A stretch of DNA of 64,000 bases from Zoogloea sp021286885 (GTDB taxonomy: Bacteria; Pseudomonadota; Gammaproteobacteria; Burkholderiales; Rhodocyclaceae): NCBI RefSeq assembly GCF_041915215.1, contig NZ_JAYSBV010000012.1; one strand, written 5' to 3'. The notes under the pieces are model-generated. The model saw only the letters and a program-made list of their open reading frames with translations. It did no database searches and was not told where the DNA came from. Position 1 is the stretch's first letter, and each line of letters opens with the position of its first letter. Shown here one piece after another: positions 32,726 to 41,722 of the stretch. Position numbers and translations under genes: made by a program.

Positions 32726-35700
32726 ATGTCCAGCACGCTCCTGCGTCAGCTCTACGGCGCCCGCCGCCATCCCTATTACGTGATGGCCCCGGACTACCGG
32801 CGCACCTCCGCCGGCATCCGGGTCATGCACCAGCTCTGCCATGCCCTGCGCCTGAGCGGGGAGGAGGCCTGGATCGTGACCCAGCAGACCCACCCGGGCC
32901 TGGACACGCCCCTCCTGACCGATGAAATCCGCGCCGCCCACCAGAAAGCCGGCCTGGTGCCCATCGCCATTTACCCGGAAGTGGTGGGCCGCAACCCGCT
33001 CAACGGACGCGTGGTGGTGCGCTACCTGCTCAACCGCCCGGGCATGCTGGGCGAAACCCCGGCCTACGGCGCCGATGATCTGATTTACGTATACGAACCC
33101 GAGCTGGCCACCCACAGCGAGCGGGTGGATGGGGTGCTGCACATGCCCTCCATCGACACCCGGCTGTTCCATAACCGGGACAACCCGGACGAGGGCCGAC
33201 GCTCGGGATGCTGCATCTACTTTGGGCGCTACACCGGCGGCCCCCAGGAATACGCCGAACTGGCCGCCCGCTGCACCACGATCACCAGCGACTTTCCGGC
33301 CAGCCGGGAAGCACTGGCCGCCCTGCTGCGCCGCTCCGAATGGCTCTACTGCTTCGAAAACACCGCCCTGTCGATGGAAGCCCGCCTGTGCGGCTGCCCG
33401 GTGGTGATCCTGCCCGGCCCCATGTTCCGGGCCGAGAGCTTCTTTGGCCGGGAGCAGGGCTTTGAGCAAGGGGTGGCCTTCTCCGAAGAGCCCGCCGCCC
33501 TCGCCCAGGCCCGGGCCAGCGTGGGGCGCATCCCCGCCCTCTACGCCCGGCTGGAAGAAAAGTTCTGGAGCGGGCTGGACAGCCTGATCGAACAGACCCA
33601 GACCCGGGCCCAGGAAGAAGCCGCCCGCATCGGCGAAGAAGACCCGGCCCACCCCCGGAGCAGCAGCCAGGACCCGGAATACGCCACCTGGCGCGCCCGC
33701 CAGAGCCTGCAGGAAGTGGATGCCGAGGTGCTGGCCGAACGCATGGTGCAGCGCTGGACCCACCGCCCGGGCATCCACCTGATCCTCGAACTGCGCGCCG
33801 GCCAGGAGCCCCTGCTGGCCGACACCCTGGACAGCCTGGCCGCCCAGCTCTACCCCGAGTGGCTGCTGACCGTGGTGACGGTGCTGGACAAGCCCCCGGT
33901 GGCCGATGAGATTCCGAATCTCCAGTGGCTGAGCCTGCGCGACATCACCCACACCGATTACGTCATCGACGAAATGGCCAAGGCCTCCCCGGGCCAGTGG
34001 GTCGCCCGCATCGTGCCCGGCCTGACCCTGGAACCCCAGGCCCTGCAGGTGGCAGCGGATTACATCAATGCCCGCCCGGCCTGGCGCCTGATCTACACCG
34101 ACGAAGACACCCTGGAAGCAGACGGCAGCTACAGCCAACCCCTGTTCAAGCCCGATTTCAACCTGGACCTGCTGCGCGCCCAGGCCTATTTCGGCAGCCT
34201 GGTGCTGGTGGAAAAGCAGGCCCTGGTGGCCGCCGGCAGCTATGGCCCGGGCCAATACCCCTGGGCCGAAAACTATGACCTGAGCCTGCGGGTGCTGGAA
34301 CAGCAGGGCGAGGCGAGCATCGGCCACATCGACCAGATGCTCGTGCACCTGCATCGTCACAGCCCCCTCAGCCTCAACCCGGCCAGCGAAAAGGCCGCCC
34401 TGGAAGCCCATCTGGCCCGTTGCGGGCTGGAAGTGCGGGTACACGACAGCCCCCTGGCCGGCACCCGCCGGCTGGAACACCTGTGGCCCACCACGCCCCT
34501 GGTCAGCCTCATCATCCAGACCCGGGACCGGGAGGAATACCTGCGCCCCCTGCTGGACAGCCTGCGCGAACGCACCCGCTACCCGGCCTGGGAAGTGGTG
34601 CTGGTGGATAACGACAGCAGCGAGCACGACAGCCTCGCCTACCTGGCCGAGCTGCAGGCCGACCCGTTCTGGAGTGCCCGGCTGCGCGTCGTCCCCTGCC
34701 CGGGTGAGTTCAGCTACGCCCGGGGCGCCAACACCGGCGCCCGCCAGGCCCGGGGCGCCTATCTGATGTTCCTGGACAACGACATGCACATCGTTCAGGA
34801 CGAATGGCTGGACCGGCTGATGAGCCACGCCCAGCGCCCCGAGGTACTGATCGTGGGCCCGCGCCTGAGCTACCCGGAAACTGGCAAGGTACAGCAGACC
34901 GGCTGGGTGCTGGGCCTGCGGGGCAGTGCCGGCAGCCCCTGGGACAATGATCTCGAACTGGCCGCCCCCGGCTACATGGGGCGCGGGCTGTGCGATCAGA
35001 ACGTGGGCGCCATTGGCGGCTCGGCCCTGCTGATCCGCCAGACCGAATTTGCCCGGGTGGGCGGGATGGACGAGGTGAATTTCCCCCTCGCCCAAAGCGC
35101 GCTGGATCTGTGCCTGCGCGTTACCGGCGAAGGGGCCCCGGCGGGTGCCAAGATCGTCTGGACCCCCCACGCGATGCTGGTCCATTACGGCAGCGTTTCC
35201 CTCAAGGCCCGCCAGCGCAAGACCGAGGTGGCCCTGGCCGACCTGCTTGAAGCCCAGCGCGCCCACGATCAGGTGGTGGAGCGCTGGCTCCCCCGGCTGG
35301 CCCGGGACCCGGCCTATAACCGCCATCTGAGCTTGGTCAGCCCCTTCAAGCCCGAACATGTGATCCCCATGGACTGGGATCCGAACTTCCACGACCGGCC
35401 CCGCATTCTGGGCGTTCCGCTCACCGGCGGCGCTGGGGAATACCGGCTGCGCGCCCCCCTGCGCGCCCTGGCCCAACGGGGCCTGGCCCAGACCACCATC
35501 TGCGATCCACCCCGGGCCTTTACGGTGCGCATCCTGTCGCCAGTGGAAGTGGCCCGGGCCGCGCCGGACAGCCTGGTGCTGCACCAGCCCCTGGATGATG
35601 CCCAGAGCGACGCCCTCGCGGCCTACGCCCGCTTCGTCCCTGAGGTGAAGCGCATCGTGACCATGGATGACCTGATCACCGCCCTGCCCAAGAAGAACTG

Positions 35701-36394
35701 CTTTTATAAAAGCGGCTTCAAGGACGCCCGGGCCCGGCTGCGCCGCAACCTGGGCCTGGCAGACCGGCTGGTGGTGAGCACCCAGCCCCTGGCCGAGCTG
35801 TGCGCCGGGATGATCGACGATATCCGGGTGATGCCCAACGGGCTGGAAAGCGCACTCTGGCTCCCGGTTCAGCCGCCCCGCAAAGCCCGCCGCAAGCCCC
35901 GGGTGGGCTGGGCCGGCGCCCAACAGCACCAGGGCGACCTGGAACTGATTTACCCGGTGGTGGAAGCCCTGGCCGATGAGGTGGACTGGATTTTCATGGG
36001 CATGTGCCCGGACCCGCTCAAACCCTTCGTACGGGAAGCCCACGGCTTCGAGCTGAATTTCCGGGCCTATCCGGCAGCCCTCGCCCGGCTGGATCTGGAT
36101 CTGGCCATCGCGCCCCTGGAAATCCACGCCTTCAACGAAGCCAAGAGCAACCTGCGCCTGCTGGAATACGGGGCCATGGGCTGGCCCGTGGTGTGCACCG
36201 ACATCTACCCTTACCAGGACGCACCGGTGACCCGACTCCCCAACGATCCACAACGCTGGATCACCACCCTGCGCGAAATGCTGGCCGAACCCGAGGCCCT
36301 GGCCGCTGCGGGTCAGCAGCTACGCCAATGGGTTCTGGATCGTTACCTACTTGAAAACCTGCTGCCAGACTGGCTCTCCGCCTACGGCCCCTGA
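32726..36394 (+). CDS. 1222-residue multidomain glycosyltransferase
   Basis: Four blocks are visible. Residues about 15-290 resemble a GT-B glycosyltransferase (APDYRRTSAGIRVMHQL, CGCPVVILPG). Residues about 345-560 form a GT2-like domain (YTDEDTLEADG). Residues about 590-860 are a second GT2 domain (SLIIQTRDREEYLRPLL, VLVDNDSSEHDS, LMFLDNDMHI). Residues about 890-1215 are a GT4-like domain (VMPNGLESALW, LRLLEYGAMGWPVV). No membrane helix is seen. Such fused enzymes build several linkages of a short glycan in one protein. AAGGAAGG precedes the ATG. A strong terminator follows, and the next gene is flagellin, 287 bp on. Confidence 0.88.
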   Translation: MSSTLLRQLYGARRHPYYVMAPDYRRTSAGIRVMHQLCHALRLSGEEAWIVTQQTHPGLDTPLLTDEIRAAHQKAGLVPIAIYPEVVGRNPLNGRVVVRYLLNRPGMLGETPAYGADDLIYVYEPELATHSERVDGVLHMPSIDTRLFHNRDNPDEGRRSGCCIYFGRYTGGPQEYAELAARCTTITSDFPASREALAALLRRSEWLYCFENTALSMEARLCGCPVVILPGPMFRAESFFGREQGFEQGVAFSEEPAALAQARASVGRIPALYARLEEKFWSGLDSLIEQTQTRAQEEAARIGEEDPAHPRSSSQDPEYATWRARQSLQEVDAEVLAERMVQRWTHRPGIHLILELRAGQEPLLADTLDSLAAQLYPEWLLTVVTVLDKPPVADEIPNLQWLSLRDITHTDYVIDEMAKASPGQWVARIVPGLTLEPQALQVAADYINARPAWRLIYTDEDTLEADGSYSQPLFKPDFNLDLLRAQAYFGSLVLVEKQALVAAGSYGPGQYPWAENYDLSLRVLEQQGEASIGHIDQMLVHLHRHSPLSLNPASEKAALEAHLARCGLEVRVHDSPLAGTRRLEHLWPTTPLVSLIIQTRDREEYLRPLLDSLRERTRYPAWEVVLVDNDSSEHDSLAYLAELQADPFWSARLRVVPCPGEFSYARGANTGARQARGAYLMFLDNDMHIVQDEWLDRLMSHAQRPEVLIVGPRLSYPETGKVQQTGWVLGLRGSAGSPWDNDLELAAPGYMGRGLCDQNVGAIGGSALLIRQTEFARVGGMDEVNFPLAQSALDLCLRVTGEGAPAGAKIVWTPHAMLVHYGSVSLKARQRKTEVALADLLEAQRAHDQVVERWLPRLARDPAYNRHLSLVSPFKPEHVIPMDWDPNFHDRPRILGVPLTGGAGEYRLRAPLRALAQRGLAQTTICDPPRAFTVRILSPVEVARAAPDSLVLHQPLDDAQSDALAAYARFVPEVKRIVTMDDLITALPKKNCFYKSGFKDARARLRRNLGLADRLVVSTQPLAELCAGMIDDIRVMPNGLESALWLPVQPPRKARRKPRVGWAGAQQHQGDLELIYPVVEALADEVDWIFMGMCPDPLKPFVREAHGFELNFRAYPAALARLDLDLAIAPLEIHAFNEAKSNLRLLEYGAMGWPVVCTDIYPYQDAPVTRLPNDPQRWITTLREMLAEPEALAAAGQQLRQWVLDRYLLENLLPDWLSAYGP

Positions 36395-36413
36395 AAGGGC
36401 AGCCTACCCCAGC

Positions 36414-36448
36414 CACAAAAACCCGGCCTGTTGCGCCGGGTTTTTGTG
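36414..36448 (+). terminator. strong terminator ending the glycan island
   Basis: A perfect 14-bp inverted repeat, CACAAAAACCCGGC (36414-36427) and GCCGGGTTTTTGTG (36435-36448), with a 7-base loop. The right arm contains five T, so it works as a rho-independent terminator on the plus strand, and its A-rich left arm would serve the other strand too. It separates the giant glycosyltransferase from fliC. Confidence 0.9.
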
Positions 36449-36565
36449 CTTTGCACCCTAAAGACTCGGCCCTCCCAGGCCGCTACCACTGGCAAGCCGG
36501 TAATCCGTCCAGAACTCCAACAAAACACAAAAACAAAAAAGTCAAGAGATTTATAGGGCGTTTTC

Positions 36566-36592
36566 TAAAGTCTTTTCCGGGCTTTCCGTAAA
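36566..36592 (+). promoter_or_regulatory. sigma-28 (FliA) promoter of fliC
   Basis: TAAAGTCT (36566-36573), an 11-base spacer, then TCCGTAAA (36585-36592) closely follow the sigma-28 consensus TAAAGTTT-N11-GCCGATAA. It lies 90 bp upstream of the flagellin start, which matches the long leader of flagellin messages. Confidence 0.8.
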
Positions 36593-36681
36593 TGAATTCA
36601 ACGGCGGTTGCACAGCACACAACAAAGCTGACGCAAACCAAAGTCGAACACTGCTCATGTACGGAATGAAGGAGAAGCAAA

Positions 36682-37506
36682 ATGGCTGCCACGATCAACA
36701 CCAATTCCATGTCGCTCAACGCACAGCGGAATCTGTCTTCCTCGGCCGGTATCATGGCCAAGTCGGTCCAACGCCTGTCTTCGGGCCTGCGGATCAACGG
36801 CGCATCCGATGATGCAGCCGGCCTGGCGATTGCCGACAAGATGAACTCCCAGGCCAAGGGTTTTGACGTGGCCATCCGCAATGCCAACGACGGCATCTCC
36901 ATGGCCCAGACCGCAGAAAGCGCGATGCAGGCCGTGACCGACAACCTCCAGCGGATGCGCGAACTGGCGGTCCAGTCGGCCAACGGTACCTACACCAGCG
37001 GTGACCAGGCCAACATGGATACGGAATTCCAGCAGCTGCAATCGGAAATCCAGCGGGTTGTGGGGGGCACCACCTTCAACGGTCAGAACGTGCTGAACCT
37101 CAGCTCCAACGTGAATTTCCAGGTGGGTGCCGGTACTGCCACCACGGACACCATCACGGTGCAAAGCAGCGCAGTGACCCTGTCCGGGGTGTCCGCCGCC
37201 GTGACCGGCAGCATCAGCGCCGCCTCGGCTGCCACCGCCGCGATTGCCAACATCGACACCCAGATCAACAACCTGAACACTGCCCGCGCCACGTGGGGCG
37301 CCGTGCAGAACCGGTTCTCCTCGGTGGTCCAGACCCTGCAGGTGGCTTCGGAAAACGCCAAGTCCTCCCGTGGCCGGATCATGGATGCAGACTTCGCCCA
37401 GGAAACCTCCAACATGACCCGCGGCCAGATCCTGCAACAGGCCGGTACCGCGATGGTGGCCCAGGCCAACAGCGCCCCCAACAACGTGCTGTCCCTGCTC
37501 CGCTAA
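36682..37506 (+). CDS. fliC: flagellin
   Basis: The 274-residue filament protein has conserved D0/D1 ends: the N-terminal part opens INTNSMSLNAQRNL and includes RLSSGLRINGASDDAAGLA, and the C-terminal part includes QILQQAGTAMVAQAN and ends VLSLLR. The central region (about residues 150-190) is short and rich in Thr, Ser, Ala and Val, giving an almost D2/D3-less filament with many Ser/Thr sites open to glycosylation. It is exported by the flagellar type III system with FliS as chaperone. AAGGAG precedes the ATG, and a sigma-28 promoter lies upstream. The adjacent glycan island may act on this protein. Confidence 0.98.
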   Translation: MAATINTNSMSLNAQRNLSSSAGIMAKSVQRLSSGLRINGASDDAAGLAIADKMNSQAKGFDVAIRNANDGISMAQTAESAMQAVTDNLQRMRELAVQSANGTYTSGDQANMDTEFQQLQSEIQRVVGGTTFNGQNVLNLSSNVNFQVGAGTATTDTITVQSSAVTLSGVSAAVTGSISAASAATAAIANIDTQINNLNTARATWGAVQNRFSSVVQTLQVASENAKSSRGRIMDADFAQETSNMTRGQILQQAGTAMVAQANSAPNNVLSLLR

Positions 37507-37583
37507 GCCAAATTGTCCAATGAAACCCGGTGGGCGCCGTGATCCCCAGGGACACGGCGCCAGCCGCATGAGGGGGAAGCAGC

Positions 37584-38036
37584 ATGAGTATCCAGCCCAT
37601 CGGCGCCAGCACGTCAGCCTACGTGCCACCACAGACCAGTGCCGCACCCAGCGCCGTGCGTCAGGCCGAGGGTCAGTCAGACAGCCAGCGGGCAGAAGTT
37701 GCCAAAGCTGAAGCCGCCAAGGCCGAGGCCAACAAGGCCGCCACCAACACATCCGCAGTTCAGGGCAGCAGCGCCGTCCAGAACCCGAATCAGCCCAACG
37801 CGGCCAAACCCAGCCGAGAAGATTTGGCCCATGCGGTCAAGCAGATCCAGGATGTGGTCAAACCCAGCGCCCAGAACCTGCAGATTTCCATCGATGAAGA
37901 TGTGAACATGACCGTGGTGAAGGTGGTGGATGGCGAATCCAAGAAGGTCATCCGCCAGATTCCATCCGAAGAGGTCATCGAGATCGCCAAAGCCCTGGAT
38001 AAACTCCAAGGGCTGTTCGTCAAGCAACAGGCCTGA
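37584..38036 (+). CDS. flaG: FlaG family flagellar protein
   Basis: The 150-residue protein has a low-complexity Ala/Lys/Gln/Asn-rich first half and the FlaG domain at about residues 80-148 (ISIDEDVNMTVVKVVDGES, then IRQIPSEEVIEIAKAL). FlaG proteins affect filament length and are usually found between fliC and fliD, as here. Start ATG has AGGGGGAAG upstream. It lies 77 bp after fliC, with no obvious terminator between, and is followed at once by its own terminator. Confidence 0.92.
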   Translation: MSIQPIGASTSAYVPPQTSAAPSAVRQAEGQSDSQRAEVAKAEAAKAEANKAATNTSAVQGSSAVQNPNQPNAAKPSREDLAHAVKQIQDVVKPSAQNLQISIDEDVNMTVVKVVDGESKKVIRQIPSEEVIEIAKALDKLQGLFVKQQA

Positions 38037-38075
38037 GGGGCCAAACACGCACCAGTTCCTCCTGGCAAGCAATTG

Positions 38076-38100
38076 ACCCACCCTTGCGGTGGGTTTTTTT
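38076..38100 (+). terminator. rho-independent terminator after flaG
   Basis: ACCCACC (38076-38082) pairs with GGTGGGT (38088-38094) around a CTTGC loop, and is followed by T-rich sequence to 38100. It ends the fliC-flaG transcript 40 bp after the flaG stop. Confidence 0.85.
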
Positions 38101-38190
38101 CGCCCCAACACATGCCAATTCACTAAACAACTCACCAAATGCGGGTAGCGCAAAGGCAGAAAAGCGGGGACAAGCCCCCTCTGCTATGGC

Positions 38191-38217
38191 TCAAGTTCTG
38201 GGCCCGGAAACCGTAAT
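38191..38217 (+). promoter_or_regulatory. sigma-28 promoter of the fliD operon
   Basis: TCAAGTTC (38191-38198), an 11-base spacer and ACCGTAAT (38210-38217) resemble the fliC promoter, with the same spacing and the same CCGTAA core. It lies 54 bp upstream of fliD, after the flaG terminator, so fliD has its own late-class promoter. Confidence 0.65.
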
Positions 38218-38270
38218 CTGGCTTATCCGTTTTAACGCTCCCCCATCAGCCAAATATCAGGGGATACCAA

Positions 38271-39644
38271 ATGGCAACGCTTTCTTCCGCCGGCATAGGT
38301 TCGGGACTCAATGTGGAGTCCCTGATTTCAGGCTTGATGCAGATCGAGCGGCAACCGCTGACGAGTCTCCAGACCCAGCAGAGCACCGCCCAATCCAAGA
38401 TTTCGGCCCTCGGGACCATCAAGAGCAATCTGGCTTCGCTCCAGAACGCTGCCAAGGCCCTGACGCCCACCACGCTGCAAACGGCCACCTCGGCCCTGTC
38501 CAACTACACGGCAGCCCTGACCGACACCACCATTGGCAGCGCCAGTGCCACCAGCTCGGCCGTGCCGGGCACCTACAGCATCGAAGTCACCGCCCTCGCC
38601 AACGAGCAGCGCTACCAGCTGGGCAAGTCCTACGCCAGCACCGATGCGGTCATCGATTTCGGTGGCGCGAGCACCAAGACCCTGAGCTTCACCAAAGGCA
38701 GCACCACCGTTAACGTAACCCTGGACACCACCCAGAACACCCTGGGCGGCATCCGTGATGCGATCAACAAGGCCGGCACGGGTCTGAACGCCACCGTGGT
38801 CACCGGCACCGACGGCAAGCAGAACCTCCTGCTTTCGGCCGCCACCGGGGGGACGGCCAACACCGTCAGCATCGGAGGCACGGCCCAGTTCATCGACAGC
38901 AGCAACCCGAGTTCGCCGATTGCCGCCAGCAGTGCCTTCAACCAGACCCAAGCCGCCACCGACGCGGTGGTCAAAGTGCAAGGGGTTTCGATCAGCACTG
39001 CCGGCAACACCATCACCGGCGCGGTGGATGGTGTCACCCTGAACCTCACCAAAACAGGCACCACCACCCTCACCGTGTCCCGGGACACCTCGGCCCTGCA
39101 GACCAAGCTGCAGACCTTGGTGAATTCCTACAACACCCTGAACAGCTCCATCAAAAACCTGAGCGCCTACAACGCCAACACCAAGACCGCAGCCGTCCTG
39201 AACGGCGACTCCACCCTGCGCAGCATCCAGGGCACCCTGCGCAACACCCTGGGCAATGCCTCCGACTCCACCAGCAGCAGCATCAAACAGCTGGCCGATA
39301 TCGGCGTGAGTTTCCAGACCGACGGCAGCCTGAGCCTGGATACTGCCAAGTTCAGCAAGGCCGCTACCACCGATTTTGCCGCGACAGCCAGCGTGATCGC
39401 GTACTACTCCAAGGCCCTCAAGAGTGACGCTACGGCCATGCTGGACACCAATGGCACCCTGACCAACCGAACAACGGGCCTGAACTCCACGGTCAAGAAT
39501 CTGGGCAAGCAGATCGACGCCATGAACACCCGGCTCACCCGCATCGAAAATAACTACCGCAGCCAGTACACAGCCCTGGACAAGGCCATGAGCAGCATGA
39601 GCACCACCAGCAGCTACCTCACCCAACAATTGGCACTGCTCTAA
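38271..39644 (+). CDS. fliD: flagellar filament cap protein
   Basis: FliD caps the filament tip and helps flagellin fold into place. The 457-residue protein has the conserved N-terminal FliD domain (SSAGIGSGLNVESLISGLM), a Thr/Ser-rich variable centre, and the C-terminal domain (about residues 230-455) ending in a coiled coil (QIDAMNTRLTRIENNYRSQY). AGGGGA precedes the ATG. It starts an operon with fliS, a fliT-like gene, a fliK-like gene and an flhB-like gene, with gaps of 25, 19, 30 and -4 bp. Confidence 0.97.
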   Translation: MATLSSAGIGSGLNVESLISGLMQIERQPLTSLQTQQSTAQSKISALGTIKSNLASLQNAAKALTPTTLQTATSALSNYTAALTDTTIGSASATSSAVPGTYSIEVTALANEQRYQLGKSYASTDAVIDFGGASTKTLSFTKGSTTVNVTLDTTQNTLGGIRDAINKAGTGLNATVVTGTDGKQNLLLSAATGGTANTVSIGGTAQFIDSSNPSSPIAASSAFNQTQAATDAVVKVQGVSISTAGNTITGAVDGVTLNLTKTGTTTLTVSRDTSALQTKLQTLVNSYNTLNSSIKNLSAYNANTKTAAVLNGDSTLRSIQGTLRNTLGNASDSTSSSIKQLADIGVSFQTDGSLSLDTAKFSKAATTDFAATASVIAYYSKALKSDATAMLDTNGTLTNRTTGLNSTVKNLGKQIDAMNTRLTRIENNYRSQYTALDKAMSSMSTTSSYLTQQLALL

Positions 39645-39669
39645 GCCCTGATCCCGACAGGAGAACACG

Positions 39670-40086
39670 ATGTCCTTTGGCCTAGCCTCCCGCCGCGCAG
39701 CCGCCGCCTATAACGAAGTCAGCGTTGAAACCGGCGTATCCGGTGCAGACCCCCATAAACTCATCCTGATGCTGTTTGAGGGTGCCCTGCTCCAGGTGGG
39801 CAGTGCGGCCATCGCCATGGAAAACCGCGACATCCCGGCCAAGGGCACCGCCATTTCCAAGGCCATCGAGATCATCACCAATGGCCTCAAGATCAGCCTC
39901 GACTTTGAAGCCGGTGGAGAACTGGCCGAACGCCTCGGCGCCCTCTACGATTACATGGCCCAGCGCCTTCTGTACGCCAATCTCCATAACAGCCGGCCCG
40001 CCCTGGACGAGGTCACCCGGCTGCTCACCGATTTGAAAGACGCCTGGGCAGCCATCGGGTCTGCCACGGTGGAGCCCGCCCGCTGA
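39670..40086 (+). CDS. fliS: flagellin export chaperone
   Basis: FliS binds the flagellin C-terminus in the cytoplasm and hands it to the export gate. The 138-residue all-helical protein has the typical VETGVSGADPHKLILMLFEG near residue 22 and YDYMAQRLLYANLHN near residue 95. The length agrees with the family (125-140). AGGAGAA precedes the ATG. It is in the usual place after fliD. Confidence 0.97.
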   Translation: MSFGLASRRAAAAYNEVSVETGVSGADPHKLILMLFEGALLQVGSAAIAMENRDIPAKGTAISKAIEIITNGLKISLDFEAGGELAERLGALYDYMAQRLLYANLHNSRPALDEVTRLLTDLKDAWAAIGSATVEPAR

Positions 40087-40105
40087 ACGTCCGGAGAGTT
40101 GATTG

Positions 40106-40432
40106 ATGAGTTCCCTCGCCTTGCTCAAAGAGATGAGCCAATACTCCCACCAGATGGTGGATGCCGCCCGCGCCAACGACTGGGATCGTCTCAGCCGGCT
40201 GGAGCGTCAGGTGGCTTCCCTGCGGGATCGTCTGGGGGTGGAAGACGCGCTCAATCTTCCCAACCGTAACCGACGCCTGTCCGATGATGAGCGCCAGCAA
40301 CGGGTCAAGCTGATTAACCGTATTCTCGATGACGACAAAGAGGTCCGGGTGCACACCCAACCCTGGCTCGACAACGTTCGTCAGCTGCTTTCAGGTCGCC
40401 GTACGGATACCTCCCCGTCCGGAGACGCCTAA
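40106..40432 (+). CDS. fliT: FliT-like flagellar chaperone
   Basis: The 108-residue, mostly helical, charged protein sits right after fliS, where FliT is normally found. FliT is the chaperone of FliD and in some bacteria restrains FlhD4C2. Sequence conservation in the FliT family is low. The features here are the N-terminal helix MSQYSHQMVDAARANDWDRL, followed by helix-breaking Asn/Arg and a second long helix. The ATG at 40106 has GGAGAG upstream and is preferred over the TTG just before it. The name rests on position as much as sequence. Confidence 0.75.
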   Translation: MSSLALLKEMSQYSHQMVDAARANDWDRLSRLERQVASLRDRLGVEDALNLPNRNRRLSDDERQQRVKLINRILDDDKEVRVHTQPWLDNVRQLLSGRRTDTSPSGDA

Positions 40433-40462
40433 ACCCACGCCCCACCGGCCAGGAGCCACCCC

Positions 40463-41722
40463 ATGATTCCGGGCGATCTGGCCAGCCGCCTGCGCATGCT
40501 GGGCGAGGCAGGCTTCCTCAGCGGGGAGCCCAGCCTCGCACCACTGGCGCGCATCAAGGCCATTTCAGGCCAGCTCCCCGACTTCACCCCCGGGGAGCGC
40601 ATCATTGCCCACCTGGAAGCGCCCCGCCCGGACAACACCGCCCAGGCTCGCATCGACGGGCGGGAGGTGATTCTGGCCCTCTCCCCTGGCGTCAAGGCCG
40701 GGGACGTGCTTGAACTGGTGGTGACCCATGTGAGCCCCCAGGCTGTGCTAGCCCGGCTCGCCACCAATCCGGCACCACTCCCCCCCACCCCCGGGGAAAC
40801 GATCACCACCCCCCAGACGAGCGGCCCCATCCTGAGCCAGGCCGGACGCCTGATCAGCTATCTGCTCGCTGGCCCACCGGGCCAGGCCCCGGAAGTCACC
40901 CTCTCATCCACCGCCCAACTGCTGAGTGCCCGCAACGACAGCGCCCCCCAGGCCGCCAGCAGCAGCGCCCCGCTGCTCGCCACCCCGCCCGGCGCGCCCC
41001 AGGACGTGCCCCGCCTGGCGGGCCAGCTGGCCCAGGCTTTGGGTGAAAGCGGGCTGTTCTACGAGGCCCATCAGGCCCGCTGGCTGGCAGGCCAGACCCA
41101 AGCCAGCCAACTCCTGCAGGAACCCCAGGGCCGGCTCTCGCCCCTGCTCCAGCTGTTTGGTGGCAAGCTGCCCGATGCGGCCACCCTCAACCAGCTGGTA
41201 CAAGACACCATCCCCAAAACCAGCAGCTCCACCCCCTGGATGCCGGGGGACGGGAGCATGCCCGCTGAAGACACACCGCCCCCCCCGGCCCTGCGCTTCG
41301 TATCTGCCAACGAAAGCGGCCCGGCGGGCATTCCCGAACGGCTGGTGCCCCTGGTGCATCAGCAGTTGGACAGCCTCGCCACCCATCAGGTGAGCTGGCA
41401 GGGACAGATCTGGCCTGGGCAGATGATGGAATGGGAGATCGAAGACCCGGAGACTCAGGAGCGCGAAGCTGGCAATCCGGACGAACCCGCCGCCCACTGG
41501 AACTCCACCCTGCGCCTCACCCTACCCGGTCTGGGCCAGATCGAGGCCCGGCTGCAGCTGACACCCCAGGGCGTCGCCCTGCGCCTGGTGAGCGAGGACG
41601 AAAATACCCGCCAGCAACTCCAGCGTAACGCGGCCAGCCTGGAAGAGGCCCTCGCCGCCGCCAACGTGCCCCTCACCGGTCTGGTGGCCGAAGTCCGCCG
41701 CCGGGGGCTGCTGCGCCTATGA
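40463..41722 (+). CDS. FliK-type hook-length control protein
   Basis: The 419-residue protein has a Pro/Gln/Ala-rich, probably disordered first two thirds and a compact C-terminal domain (about residues 325-410) of the FliK C-terminal (Flg_hook) type, with STLRLTLPGLGQIEARLQL and GVALRLVSEDENTRQQL. FliK measures hook length and switches the export gate to filament substrates. A second, better FliK may exist elsewhere, since this one lies in the fliD operon, so I give no gene symbol. AGGAG precedes the ATG. Confidence 0.8.
   Translation: MIPGDLASRLRMLGEAGFLSGEPSLAPLARIKAISGQLPDFTPGERIIAHLEAPRPDNTAQARIDGREVILALSPGVKAGDVLELVVTHVSPQAVLARLATNPAPLPPTPGETITTPQTSGPILSQAGRLISYLLAGPPGQAPEVTLSSTAQLLSARNDSAPQAASSSAPLLATPPGAPQDVPRLAGQLAQALGESGLFYEAHQARWLAGQTQASQLLQEPQGRLSPLLQLFGGKLPDAATLNQLVQDTIPKTSSSTPWMPGDGSMPAEDTPPPPALRFVSANESGPAGIPERLVPLVHQQLDSLATHQVSWQGQIWPGQMMEWEIEDPETQEREAGNPDEPAAHWNSTLRLTLPGLGQIEARLQLTPQGVALRLVSEDENTRQQLQRNAASLEEALAAANVPLTGLVAEVRRRGLLRL

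Noticed and set aside
31826..36253. Open frame of 1475 codons on the minus strand opposite the glycosyltransferase
   Set aside because: It mirrors the real genes on the plus strand; high GC at third positions removes stops from the opposite frame. Its product is low-complexity Gly/Gln/Val/His-rich and matches no family.
20123..36394. Recently acquired genomic island with flanking mobile elements
   Set aside because: No transposase, integrase, tRNA target or flanking direct repeats were seen, and base composition by eye is like the rest of the window.
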